Shown here: one piece after another, positions 1 to 9,412 of the stretch
Layout of the letters: each line of letters begins with the position of its first letter
How positions within the stretch are numbered: position 1 is the stretch's first letter
Origin: Riemerella anatipestifer
GTDB taxonomy: Bacteria > Bacteroidota > Bacteroidia > Flavobacteriales > Weeksellaceae
Assembly: GCF_009663465.1 (NCBI RefSeq)
Contig: NZ_QXHU01000004.1
Coordinates: 1 to 64,000, forward strand
Direction: 5' to 3'
DNA: 64,000 bases
The notes under the pieces: model-generated
Database searches by the model: none
What the model saw: the letters and a program-made list of their open reading frames with translations, nothing else
What the model was told of the DNA's origin: nothing
Translations under genes and position numbers: made by a program

Positions 1-130
1 AAGGGGTAAGGGGTATGTACGCTTATTCAACTTTAAACATTGAATACTTGAACCTTGAACTAAAGCTCTTTGAACTAAATGAAAAAACGCCTTCCGCAAA
101 CGCCCTATACAAAGGCTTTCGCGAGGCACC

Positions 131-199
131 CCAAAAACACACGTGTTTTTGGAGAAAAACACGCGTGCGGATTTTTTTTTCACGCGTGTTTTTTCCTCC
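131..199. terminator. Paired hairpins downstream of the HU gene
   Basis: Two inverted repeats lie just past the stop codon of the minus-strand HU gene. At 131-152 there is a perfect 10-bp stem with a 2-nt loop. At 151-199 a second stem (151-167 with 181-199, one or two bulged bases) closes around a 13-nt loop with a run of nine T. Both stems share an ACACG core and they share bases, so they could be alternative folds. A role as transcription terminator for the HU gene is inferred from position only. Confidence 0.5.
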
Positions 200-206
200 A
201 AACACG

Positions 207-590
207 CTACATTTTTTCATACTTCAGCGTAGCCAACATTTTTTTCAGGTCAGAACCTGGTGTAAAAACCACCTTGGCGCTTTTTATTGCCGAAGCCGTT
301 ACTTCTTCCTCCGTGGCTTTACCCTCGCTACTGATGCTTACCCGCATACTGCCCATTTCGCCCAGTCTTACCACTTGCCCCTCCGCCAAAGAGGTCTGCA
401 TTACATCTACCAAAGCGTATAAGACTGCACGAATGTCAGCACCGCTCACGGTGGAAATTTTCTCGATGTCCTTGGTAAGTCCTGCTAAAGTTTTCTCGCT
501 TACCGTGTTTGCAGAGGCGTAATACTTCTTCTCGCCTCCACCGGCAACCCCAGGTTGCCCTTTCTGAATTACTTTGTACTTGATTGACAT
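207..590 (-). CDS. HU-family DNA-binding protein (Bacteroidota HU-like type)
   Basis: A 127-residue HU-like protein. The N-terminus (MSIKYKVIQKG) and a C-terminal beta-arm region with the VRLGEMGSMRVSIS segment match the extended Bacteroidota HU group, which is longer than the 90-residue E. coli HU. The C-terminus carries the VVFTPGSDLKKMLAT stretch. It is clearly paralogous to the gene at 48700-49086 (same start, same VRLGE and LRNMLAT-type blocks). Its upstream region is homologous to the leader of the second locus at 45996-46365, but here the HU gene follows the leader directly, with no surface-protein genes between. Role inferred: nucleoid-associated or locus-specific DNA architecture protein. 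Confidence 0.85.
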   Translation of the reverse strand: MSIKYKVIQKGQPGVAGGGEKKYYASANTVSEKTLAGLTKDIEKISTVSGADIRAVLYALVDVMQTSLAEGQVVRLGEMGSMRVSISSEGKATEEEVTASAIKSAKVVFTPGSDLKKMLATLKYEKM

Positions 591-599
591 AAGATTTAG

Positions 600-1265
<666 letters not shown>

Positions 1266-1299
1266 AAAAAATTGTACTACTTTTTGTAAGCATAAGCTA

Positions 1300-1832
1300 G
1301 ACAACATTATTTGTAGAGTGCCCCACTTTTAGTCTGTTTTATGTGGGGATAAGCCTGTTAATATCTTTTAATATTATTGTGGATAAGATAGTAAAACTAA
1401 GTCTTATAATTTTAAAATATTTTTCCTATTGCAATATTTTAAGACACTATCCAAATCAAATTTTAATTTTTTTGAGAGAATATTTTTAAGATTTTTCCAT
1501 AGGATAGTTATCCCAAATCAAGATAGTTTATAATTACCCACATTATGTTAGTAAGTACCCAAAAAGGTTAATTTATAAGTCTTTATATTGTTTATAAAAT
1601 ATGAAGTAAGTACCTATGGTATGTGATGAAAAATAAGAGAAATACTTATCCACAAAATCACAACACTTAACAACATACAACAATCTTCTTTTTATAAATA
1701 TATATCTAAAAAAATAATGTTATTGATAGATGTTGCTCGTGTGGATTGTGAAATATTTGTGGCTAAAATTTTAGTTTTTAAGACAGATAAATCTTAAATT
1801 TGTGAGTCGTTAAAAATTAAATAAAAGTAATT
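1300..1832. other. AT-rich gene-free region with DnaA-box-like motifs; candidate oriC
   Basis: No credible ORF lies in these 530 bp. Two perfect 9-mers of the TTATCCACA DnaA-box type occur in opposite orientation: TGTGGATAA at 1378-1386 and TTATCCACA at 1646-1654. Near matches are TTACCCACA at 1534-1542 and TTATCCCAA at 1508-1516. A GGATAA core also lies at 1347-1352. The stretch between them is very AT-rich, including a TATATAT segment near 1700. Two parS sites lie 10-12 kb to the right, and in many bacteria parS sites lie near the origin. An origin is therefore plausible but unproven. Confidence 0.45.
1795..1802 (+). promoter_or_regulatory. Putative -7 element of pgk (TAAATTTG)
   Basis: Matches the flavobacterial -7 consensus TAnnTTTG, 30 bp upstream of the pgk start. 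No TTG is found at the ideal -33 spacing, so only the -7 element is supported. Confidence 0.4.
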
Positions 1833-3023
1833 ATGAAAACTATTAAAGACTATAATTTCCAAGGGAAAAGAGCCGTTATAAGAGTGGATTTTAATGTCCC
1901 TCAGAACGAAAAACTAGAAGTTACAGATAATACCAGAATACAAGCTGCAAAGCCTAGTATAGATAAAATACTTAACGATGGTGGTTCGGTAGTTATCCTA
2001 ACGCATCTAGGGCGTCCAAAAGGACAAGCAAACGAGCAGTTTTCTCTAAAACATATTCTCCCAGAAGTTTCTAAAGTATTAGGCAGAGAAGTTAAATTTT
2101 GCCCCGTAACAGTAGGAGAGGAGGCCGAAAAAATGACCGCTGAACTAAAAGCAGGAGAAGTGCTATTGATGGAGAATGTGCGTTTCTACGAAGGAGAAGA
2201 GAAAGGAGATAAAACCTTTGCAGAGGCACTTTCTAAATTAGGAGATGCTTATGTAAATGATGCCTTTGGTACTGCTCATAGAGCACACGCTTCTACAGCG
2301 GTTATTGCAGAGTTTTTCCCATCAACTAAGTTCTTCGGTTTGTTGATGGAAAAAGAGCTAGAAGCCATAGATAAAGTATTAGGTTCTGGCGAAAGACCAG
2401 TAACTGCTATACTCGGAGGTTCTAAAGTTTCTACCAAAATTACTATTATAGAAAATGTCTTACCAGCTGTAGACAACCTTATTATAGGAGGAGGTATGGC
2501 ATTTACTTTTATTAAAGCTCAAGGAGGACAAACAGGAAACTCTTTGGTAGAAGAAGATAAGATGAATTTGGCTTTAGAAATTTTGCAAAAAGCAGAACAG
2601 CAAAATGTGAAGGTTTATCTACCCGTAGATGTGATAGCTGCAGATAGTTTTAGCAACGAGGCAGAAACTCAAGAAGTAGATTCTAACGAGATACCAGAAG
2701 GTTGGATGGGCTTAGATGTAGGAGCAAGAACTAGAGCACTTAACAATGATGTTATTATGAATTCCAGAACAATACTTTGGAACGGTCCGTTAGGAGTATT
2801 TGAGATGTCTAATTTCTCTGCGGGTACAGAAGCCTTAGGAGATAGCATTGCAGAGGCTACTAAACAGGGTGCATTCTCGCTAGTAGGTGGGGGAGATAGT
2901 GTGGCATTCGTAAAGCAGTTTAATTATTCTGATAAAGTATCTTATGTTTCCACAGGAGGTGGAGCTATGCTAGAGTCATTAGAAGGTTTAGAGCTTCCAG
3001 GGGTAGCAGCCATCAATAAATAA
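1833..3023 (+). CDS. pgk: Phosphoglycerate kinase
   Basis: Full-length 396-residue glycolytic enzyme. It transfers phosphate between 1,3-bisphosphoglycerate and ADP in the cytoplasm. Visible motifs: RVDFNVP at residues 17-23, THLGRPKG near 57-64 (substrate-binding Arg), GGSKVSTK in the hinge region, GGGDS at 352-356 and STGGGAMLE at 373-381 (nucleotide side). Length and motif order are standard. It is monocistronic as far as can be seen: a long AT-rich region lies upstream and a gap of 73 bp separates it from the next gene. The start ATG follows a TAAATTTG promoter element. Confidence 0.98.
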   Translation: MKTIKDYNFQGKRAVIRVDFNVPQNEKLEVTDNTRIQAAKPSIDKILNDGGSVVILTHLGRPKGQANEQFSLKHILPEVSKVLGREVKFCPVTVGEEAEKMTAELKAGEVLLMENVRFYEGEEKGDKTFAEALSKLGDAYVNDAFGTAHRAHASTAVIAEFFPSTKFFGLLMEKELEAIDKVLGSGERPVTAILGGSKVSTKITIIENVLPAVDNLIIGGGMAFTFIKAQGGQTGNSLVEEDKMNLALEILQKAEQQNVKVYLPVDVIAADSFSNEAETQEVDSNEIPEGWMGLDVGARTRALNNDVIMNSRTILWNGPLGVFEMSNFSAGTEALGDSIAEATKQGAFSLVGGGDSVAFVKQFNYSDKVSYVSTGGGAMLESLEGLELPGVAAINK

Positions 3024-3096
3024 ATTTCTTAAAAAAGTAAAAAAGGAATGGTTTTTGCGACGACGGAGTCGAATTAATTTAATAAAATAAAATATT

Positions 3097-3597
3097 ATGA
3101 AAAAATCAATTTTAAGTTTAGTATTGGTAGGAGCAGCATTAGCTTTCACTTCTTGTTGTAAAGATAAATGTGAAAAAAGTTGCAAAGAAACTTGCGAAAA
3201 GAAAGAAGCTGTTGCTAGTGATAGCGCTAAAGTAGAAAACCAAGAAGTTGCTACAGTAGTTGCTGAAAATGTTTTAACTCAAAATGTAGGTAAGTATCCT
3301 AAAGATTTAGGACTTCTTGACAAGAGTGATTTATCTGAAAGAATTAAAACATTAACAGGAGATAAATACGCTGAAATTGTAGCTAACTTTAATGTAGAAA
3401 CACCAGTAGTATCTGAAAATGATGTATATAAAACTACAGGTTGTAAAAAGAATAGTTGTTCGGATTATATGACTACTATTTTATACGATAAGAAAAATGA
3501 TAACCTTAATGTACTAGTTACAAGCAACGATGCTGTAGTTAAAGAATACAATGAGAAAGGAAAAATAAATTATACAGAAACATTAAAGTCTAAATAA
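3097..3597 (+). CDS. Cysteine-rich lipoprotein of unknown function
   Basis: A 166-residue protein with a signal peptide and lipobox FTSC, giving lipidated Cys20. Directly behind it comes a short Cys/Lys-rich stretch with Cys21, Cys25, Cys29 and Cys33 (a CxxxC rhythm), then a Glu/Lys-rich linker and a soluble domain with a further CKKNSC motif near residue 114. The cysteine spacing could bind metal or a cluster, or form disulfides; this is inference. No family is recognised. It sits alone between pgk and a bidirectional terminator. Confidence 0.8.
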   Translation: MKKSILSLVLVGAALAFTSCCKDKCEKSCKETCEKKEAVASDSAKVENQEVATVVAENVLTQNVGKYPKDLGLLDKSDLSERIKTLTGDKYAEIVANFNVETPVVSENDVYKTTGCKKNSCSDYMTTILYDKKNDNLNVLVTSNDAVVKEYNEKGKINYTETLKSK

Positions 3598-3620
3598 TTT
3601 ATCTTATTACTAAAAATAAA

Positions 3621-3644
3621 ATAGACCTCAGAAATGAGGTCTAT
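3621..3644. terminator. Bidirectional terminator between lipoprotein gene and adenine deaminase
   Basis: A perfect 10-bp stem (ATAGACCTCA and its complement) with a GAAA tetraloop, in the 54-bp gap between two convergent genes. T-rich sequence follows in the plus direction and A-rich sequence precedes it, so it can serve both strands. Confidence 0.85.
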
Positions 3645-3651
3645 TGTGTTA

Positions 3652-4656
3652 TTAAACACTAAAATTCTCTACTTGGGAAAGATATTTATGTTTTTCAGTT
3701 TCTGGGAGGAAAGAGTATTTAAAACTATTACTTACTAGAGTTTTAATATCATTTTGGTTTAAATCCAAGGCATTTGCAGTTTGTATAAAGTTTTCGTTGA
3801 GATAACCCCCAAAGTAAGCAGGGTCATCAGAATTAACGGTAACTTTAAGCCCTAACTCAAGCATTTTTTTAAGTGGGTGGCTATCTAGATTTTCTACCAC
3901 TTTAAGCTCCAAGTTAGAGAGCGGACATACCGTGAGAGCCATTTCGGTTTCTACCAATCTATTTACCAACTTTTCATCAGATAAACAGTTATTTCCGTGG
4001 TCTATTCTTTTTATTTTGATAAGGTCTAGAGCTTCCCATATATATTCAGCTGGACCTTCCTCTCCAGCGTGAGCTACAGGGATATAACCTTCCTTTACAG
4101 AGGCTTCAAAAACTCTTTGGAATTTAGAAGGTGGGTTACCTCTTTCCGAAGAATCCAATCCCACAGCAGTGATTAGAGGTTTGTAAGGAAGAGATTGTTC
4201 CAAAGTTTCAAAAGCATCTTCTTCAGAAAGATGTCTTAGATAACTCATTATGAGTAGGGAAGAGATGCCATATTTACTTTGAGCTTCCTCTCTTGCTTTT
4301 TGGATACCACCGATAACTGTCCCAAACGAAATGCCTCTTTTAGTGTGGGTTTGAGGGTCGAACATAATTTCTGTATGCACAATGTTTTCTTCTGCACACT
4401 TATCAAAATAAGCCATTGTAAGTTCGTAGAAGTCTTGCTCGTGGAGAAGCACACTTGCCCCTGCATAATAAATATCTAAAAAGTCTTGAAGACACGAAAA
4501 CTGATAGGCTTTCTTGACTTCCTCTACCGTTTGATAAGGAATTTTAACTTGGTTTCTTTGGGCTATTTTGAACATTAGTTCTGGTTGAAAACTTCCTTCG
4601 ATATGGAGGTGAAGTTCTGCCTTGGGTATTTTTTTAATGTATTCTGTGATGTTCAT
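3652..4656 (-). CDS. Adenine deaminase of the adenosine deaminase-like family
   Basis: A 334-residue metal-dependent amidohydrolase. HLHIEG at residues 16-21 gives two metal-binding His. HAGEEGP near 195-201 and RIDHG near 217 carry further ligands. SDDPAYFGGY at 276-285 holds catalytic Asp. The IEG (instead of LDG) signature and the GEEGPAEYIW and DDPAYFGGY blocks are those of the bacterial adenine deaminase branch rather than true adenosine deaminases, so the likely reaction is adenine to hypoxanthine plus ammonia in purine salvage. It is read alone, with its own -7 element upstream. Confusion with adenosine deaminase in automatic annotation is expected. Confidence 0.85.
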   Translation of the reverse strand: MNITEYIKKIPKAELHLHIEGSFQPELMFKIAQRNQVKIPYQTVEEVKKAYQFSCLQDFLDIYYAGASVLLHEQDFYELTMAYFDKCAEENIVHTEIMFDPQTHTKRGISFGTVIGGIQKAREEAQSKYGISSLLIMSYLRHLSEEDAFETLEQSLPYKPLITAVGLDSSERGNPPSKFQRVFEASVKEGYIPVAHAGEEGPAEYIWEALDLIKIKRIDHGNNCLSDEKLVNRLVETEMALTVCPLSNLELKVVENLDSHPLKKMLELGLKVTVNSDDPAYFGGYLNENFIQTANALDLNQNDIKTLVSNSFKYSFLPETEKHKYLSQVENFSV

Positions 4657-4684
4657 AATATTTTATTTTAAATAAAAAAGGGAA

Positions 4685-4692
4685 CAAATGTA
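4685..4692 (-). promoter_or_regulatory. Putative -7 element of the adenine deaminase gene (TACATTTG)
   Basis: On the minus strand TACATTTG fits TAnnTTTG and ends 29 bp before the start codon. No convincing -33 TTG was found. Confidence 0.4.
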
Positions 4693-4911
4693 GTGATTTT
4701 GAGTATTTATATTATTAAAAAACTGATATTATTACTTTATTTCACTGACTTTTGTACTTGTTTTTTTGGAAAAATTAAATAGTGATGAGCGAAAGTATTG
4801 TAAGTACAGTGATTTAGCGATAAATAAAAATTTGCATAATAGACACATAATGTATAAATTGCGACAGCTTAATTTTATAATAGGAACTGTATTAACATAA
4901 ATTTTGACATT

Positions 4912-7857
4912 ATGAAGAAAATAATTATTACTGTTTTTTCTTTGTCGTTGGTGCTTTGTGGAAACGAAGTCTATGGACAAAGGAAAAAAGATTCTACGAA
5001 AACAAGAGAAATTGAGGAAGTAGTAGTAGTGGCTTATGGTAAGCAAAGGAAAGAAACGGTAGTAGGAGCAAATGCCGAAATTAAAGCAAAAGATTTAGCT
5101 CAAAGGTCTTTAACTAACGTGGCTCAAGCTCTAGATGGGGCTACACCTGGGGTGCAAGTTTCTACAAGTACGGGACAACCTGGAAGTGGTCCAGCAATTA
5201 CAATCAGAGGATTTAGTTCCATAGGCTCAAATAATAGCCCTCTGTTTGTAGTAGATGGAACGGTTTATAATGGAAATATAGCCAGCTTAAATCCTGATGA
5301 TATAGAATCCTTGAATATATTGAAGGATGCAGCTTCTACTTCTTTATATGGTTCTAGTGCGGCTAATGGGGTGGTTATGATTACAACCAAAAAAGGAAGA
5401 AAAGGAAAATCCCAGTTTAATTTTAGTGCAAGTACTGGTATCTCTATGAGATCTATCCCTGAATATGACCGATTGAGTGCAGCTCAATATTATCCAATAG
5501 TATGGGAAGCTATAAGAAACGGACAACTTTATAAACCTAGCGGAGCGATGTCGTTGGCAGATGCTAATACTTACGCTTCTAGAACATTGATACCTGATGT
5601 CTTGAAAAATAATGTGTATAATGTCCCAGACAACCAGTTAGTGATAGATGGGGTATTGAATCCTAATGCATCTTTAAAATATGAAGATTTAGATTGGCAG
5701 AAGGAATTTTTCAAAGTGGGTATGAGACAAAACTATGATTTTAATTATAGCGGAGGGACAGATAAAACAACTTATTATGCATCATTTGGATACCTTAAAG
5801 AAGACGCTTATGCTTTAGGTTCTGACTACGAAAGGCTCTCTGCTAGATTAAATATAGATAACCAAGTAAAAGATTGGTTTAAAGTAGGTACTAATTTGGC
5901 TTATTCTAGCTCATTTTCTAATCAAGCTGTAGATGGAGTAGATAAGAATACTTCCTATATAAACCCATTTAACTGGACTAGAAATATAGGACCTATTTAT
6001 AGTGTTTATGCTCACGACCCAGTTACGGGAGGATATATTTATGATAGAGAAGGTAAGCGTGTTTACGATGCGGGAGATAAAAGAGGAGCAGGTGCAGCTG
6101 GAGGGAGACATGTGATTCAAGAAACATTATTAAACAGAAACTATGATAAAATATATAATGTTAATTCAAGGTTTTTTGGAGAGTTTAAACTATTACCAGA
6201 GTTAACATTTACTACCAATGTAGGATATGATTTTAGAAATTACAAAGGGATAGACTATGGTAACAAGATCATAGGTGATGCAGCACCTAATGGAGCGGCA
6301 TCAAGAACTGTAACAGAATCACGCACAATTACCTTTAACCAGTTGCTTAATTATGACAAATCTTTTGGACTTCATAATTTGAATGTATTATTGGGTCACG
6401 AAAATATTTCTTATAAATACGAGTATATTTATGGGCGTAAGACAAATCAAGTCGTTGATAATAATGATGAGCTAGCTAACTTCGTAACGCCTAATAGTCT
6501 AAATTCTTATGATAGAATTTTACCTAAGGAATCTTATTTTTCTAGATTAAATTATGATTATAACAGAAAATATCTACTTTCAGCTTCTGTAAGAAAAGAT
6601 GGGTCTGCTAGATTTCATAAAGATGTTCGTTGGGCTACATTTTGGTCATTAGGAGCAGGGTGGAGAGTAGATCAGGAAAATTTTCTAAAAGGAAATTCCA
6701 CGATAAGTCAGTTAAAACTTAGAGGGTCTTACGGGCAAGTGGGTAATGATGGTAGCTATAGCACAGATGTCTCTTATTATGCTTGGCAACCTCTTTATAG
6801 TCTAGGTTATAACAATGGAGATTATGCAGGAGTAATGATGAGTAGCGTAGGTAATACACAATTAACGTGGGAAAGTAATACACAATTAGATGCTGCTTTA
6901 GAATTTGGATTTTTCAATAACAGAATTACAGGTAGTGTAGAATATTACAAGAGAGGTACAGATGGACTTATCTTATCTGTACCAAAACCAGATTCTTCTG
7001 GTAACCTTAGTAGAGATGAAAATTCAGGAGCATTAGTAAATTCAGGGATAGAGGTAGCCCTTAGTATAGACGTTATTAAAACAAATAACTTCAAATGGAA
7101 CCTTAATGTGAATGCTTCAACTCTTAAAAACGAGATTACCAAATTCCCTCAAGATGAAAGAATAGTAGGAACTAAAAAATATATGGTGGGAAAATCTATA
7201 TATGATTATTGGTTAAGACAGTGGTATGGAGTAGACCCTGCTGATGGTATGGGATTATTCTACGCTTCAGATGAGGCTATAGCTAAAGGAGGAGCTACTC
7301 TTAGAGAAATAAATGGTGTAAAAGTAACCACAAATCATAATGATGCAAAATATGATTATTCGGGAAGTGCTATACCTCAACTCTTTGGTAGCTTTGGAAC
7401 TACATTCCGATACAAATCAGTTTCCTTATCTGCATTATTCACTTATCAGTTAGGAGGTAAGACTTATGACAGTAATTATGGAGGTCTTATGAGTGCTTAT
7501 CCTCAAGGAGATGCTCTTAGTACAGATATACTTAGAAGATGGCAAAAGCCAGGTGATGTAACAGATGTGCCTAGGCTAGATGCATCTAATTACCAAAGTG
7601 TAGGGGTAGGTTCTAGTAGATGGTTGGTAAATTCGGATTATATTACTTTAAGACAAGTAACTTTATCTTACGAAATGCCTAGAGAGATTGTAAATCCGAT
7701 AGGGGTTAATAATCTTAAGATATTTGTTAACGGAGAAAATATATGGTCTAAAACAGCTAGAAAAGGTCTAGAACCAGCACAAAGTTTCTCAGGTGTTACG
7801 GCTAATAGATTTACACCTGCTAGAATTATTAGTTTTGGTTTTTCTACTAATTTTTAA
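4912..7857 (+). CDS. SusC/RagA-family TonB-linked outer membrane protein
   Basis: A 981-residue outer membrane nutrient receptor. A signal peptide (about residues 1-22) is followed almost at once by a TonB box-like IEEVVVVAYG (34-43), then a plug domain with TIRGFSSIGSNNSPLFVVDG and the typical LNILKDAASTSLYGSSAANGVVMITTK. The rest is a large beta-barrel ending in an aromatic residue (GFSTNF). The N-terminal carboxypeptidase-regulatory-like domain found in most SusC proteins is absent. Its partner SusD-like lipoprotein follows 20 bp downstream. The substrate is not given by sequence; no glycoside hydrolase is nearby, whereas a peptidase is. Confidence 0.95.
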   Translation: MKKIIITVFSLSLVLCGNEVYGQRKKDSTKTREIEEVVVVAYGKQRKETVVGANAEIKAKDLAQRSLTNVAQALDGATPGVQVSTSTGQPGSGPAITIRGFSSIGSNNSPLFVVDGTVYNGNIASLNPDDIESLNILKDAASTSLYGSSAANGVVMITTKKGRKGKSQFNFSASTGISMRSIPEYDRLSAAQYYPIVWEAIRNGQLYKPSGAMSLADANTYASRTLIPDVLKNNVYNVPDNQLVIDGVLNPNASLKYEDLDWQKEFFKVGMRQNYDFNYSGGTDKTTYYASFGYLKEDAYALGSDYERLSARLNIDNQVKDWFKVGTNLAYSSSFSNQAVDGVDKNTSYINPFNWTRNIGPIYSVYAHDPVTGGYIYDREGKRVYDAGDKRGAGAAGGRHVIQETLLNRNYDKIYNVNSRFFGEFKLLPELTFTTNVGYDFRNYKGIDYGNKIIGDAAPNGAASRTVTESRTITFNQLLNYDKSFGLHNLNVLLGHENISYKYEYIYGRKTNQVVDNNDELANFVTPNSLNSYDRILPKESYFSRLNYDYNRKYLLSASVRKDGSARFHKDVRWATFWSLGAGWRVDQENFLKGNSTISQLKLRGSYGQVGNDGSYSTDVSYYAWQPLYSLGYNNGDYAGVMMSSVGNTQLTWESNTQLDAALEFGFFNNRITGSVEYYKRGTDGLILSVPKPDSSGNLSRDENSGALVNSGIEVALSIDVIKTNNFKWNLNVNASTLKNEITKFPQDERIVGTKKYMVGKSIYDYWLRQWYGVDPADGMGLFYASDEAIAKGGATLREINGVKVTTNHNDAKYDYSGSAIPQLFGSFGTTFRYKSVSLSALFTYQLGGKTYDSNYGGLMSAYPQGDALSTDILRRWQKPGDVTDVPRLDASNYQSVGVGSSRWLVNSDYITLRQVTLSYEMPREIVNPIGVNNLKIFVNGENIWSKTARKGLEPAQSFSGVTANRFTPARIISFGFSTNF

Positions 7858-7877
7858 TTTTTTAAACAAGTATTACA

Positions 7878-9341
7878 ATGAAAAGATTTTTAATATACAC
7901 TTCTCTATTAGGAGTATTTTTAACAGCAGAATCTTGTAGAGATTCTTATCTTGAAACGGTTCCTACTAGTGATATTTCAGCAGAAAGTATTACCCAAACA
8001 GCGGATAATATGATGTTATCTATAAATGGTATGCACCGAAGTATGTATACTAGTCAGGGGAATCAATCACAATCTGGGCAGTCAGGCATTATGATTATTA
8101 TGGATGCTTTAGGAGATGATTTGGTATTTCCTAGTGTGGGAAATGGTTGGTATGTATCCGCTGTGAGATGGATGAGTATTCAAGATGAAAATTCTGCTGA
8201 TGTCGCATATCCTTGGAGATTTTATTATAAACTGATAAGAAATGCCAATGTTTTGATAAATGGGGGAGGTAATGCTTCCGGAAGCGAAACTACTAGAAAT
8301 AATGCTTTAGGTCAAGCCTATGCTTTCAGAGCATTTTGTCATTTTCAATTAGTACAATTGTACGCTAAGAGATACGATGGTACGCCTAATCCTAATGGTA
8401 TTCCGTTGAGGTTAGAGCCTAATGATGACCCGTTAGCAAGGTCTTCCGTTGAGGAAGTATATAAACAAATCAATGCAGATTTGGATAAATCAATAGAACT
8501 TTTAAACGGAATTAGTAGGGTACATAAATCACACTTTAATGTTGAAGTGGTAAGAGGTATCAAAGCAAGAGTAGCACTGGTTTTAGGAAATTACAAAGAG
8601 GCTGCCGAGCAGGCAAAACTAGCAAGACAAGGTTTTACTTTAATGAGCAATAGTACTTACAAGGCTGGTTTTAACAGCTTAGATAATCCAGAATGGATTT
8701 GGGGTAGCTCTATTAAAGAAGATCAAACAGCCTATTTTGCTAATTTCGGGGCTTATATGTCTAGAAATTTTAGTTCTACTAATATCAGACAGAATCCAAA
8801 GGCTATGAATAAGTTGCTTTACAGCAAATTTCCTAGCACAGATGTGAGAACGCAAGTAGTGGATCCTACAGGAAAACACCTAAGTTTAAGTTTACCTTCC
8901 AATTTTGCTAAGTACCCTTATACCAGTCAAAAATTCTTAGCAGTAGGTACTGGAGATAGTAGAATGGATGTGCCTTATATGAGAGCTGCTGAAATGTATT
9001 TAATAGAAGCAGAGGCTCTAGCAAGATTAGGCAAAGAACCTGAATCTAAGGTTGTATTTACCGAATTTTCTAAAAACAGAAATCCAGCTTATGTAGCTAC
9101 TACTGCTACAGGAGAAGCTTATATCAACGAAATATTAGACAGCCGCCGTATAGAACTGTGGGGAGAAGGCTTTAGATTTTTAGATTTAAAGAGACTTAAC
9201 CAACCTCTTAACAGAACAGGCAGCAATCATAATAGTGTTGTAGTTAATAATGTATTTGAGGTATCAGCAGGGGACTCTCGTTGGACTTTCTTAATACCTA
9301 GAAGAGAGCTAAACGCAAATCCTCTTATTAAACAGAATTAG
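7878..9341 (+). CDS. SusD/RagB-family outer membrane lipoprotein
   Basis: A 487-residue surface lipoprotein, lidding partner of the SusC-like transporter upstream. Signal peptide with Cys20 in the lipobox TAESC. N-terminal helical part with the NVLI and AYAFRAFCHFQLVQLYA segment (SusD TPR-like repeat region), and the C-terminal RRIELWGEGFRFLDLKRLN signature typical of RagB/SusD. A 20-bp gap indicates co-transcription with susC. The ligand is unknown. Confidence 0.95.
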   Translation: MKRFLIYTSLLGVFLTAESCRDSYLETVPTSDISAESITQTADNMMLSINGMHRSMYTSQGNQSQSGQSGIMIIMDALGDDLVFPSVGNGWYVSAVRWMSIQDENSADVAYPWRFYYKLIRNANVLINGGGNASGSETTRNNALGQAYAFRAFCHFQLVQLYAKRYDGTPNPNGIPLRLEPNDDPLARSSVEEVYKQINADLDKSIELLNGISRVHKSHFNVEVVRGIKARVALVLGNYKEAAEQAKLARQGFTLMSNSTYKAGFNSLDNPEWIWGSSIKEDQTAYFANFGAYMSRNFSSTNIRQNPKAMNKLLYSKFPSTDVRTQVVDPTGKHLSLSLPSNFAKYPYTSQKFLAVGTGDSRMDVPYMRAAEMYLIEAEALARLGKEPESKVVFTEFSKNRNPAYVATTATGEAYINEILDSRRIELWGEGFRFLDLKRLNQPLNRTGSNHNSVVVNNVFEVSAGDSRWTFLIPRRELNANPLIKQN

Positions 9342-9364
9342 ATATTATACAAAAACTAAAATTG

Positions 9365-9393
9365 AAGAGGGTATCCATTATGGATACCCTCTT
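9365..9393. terminator. Bidirectional terminator after susD
   Basis: A perfect 14-bp inverted repeat around a central T (GAGGGTATCC core), T-rich on the plus side, between convergent susD and the M28 peptidase gene. Confidence 0.85.
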
Positions 9394-9412
9394 TTCATAA
9401 AAGTTGTTTTAA

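Noticed and set aside
15-522. Plus-strand ORFs overlapping the HU gene
   Set aside because: They lie antisense to the well-supported HU-like gene and have no family features; the homology of the minus-strand protein with the second HU decides.
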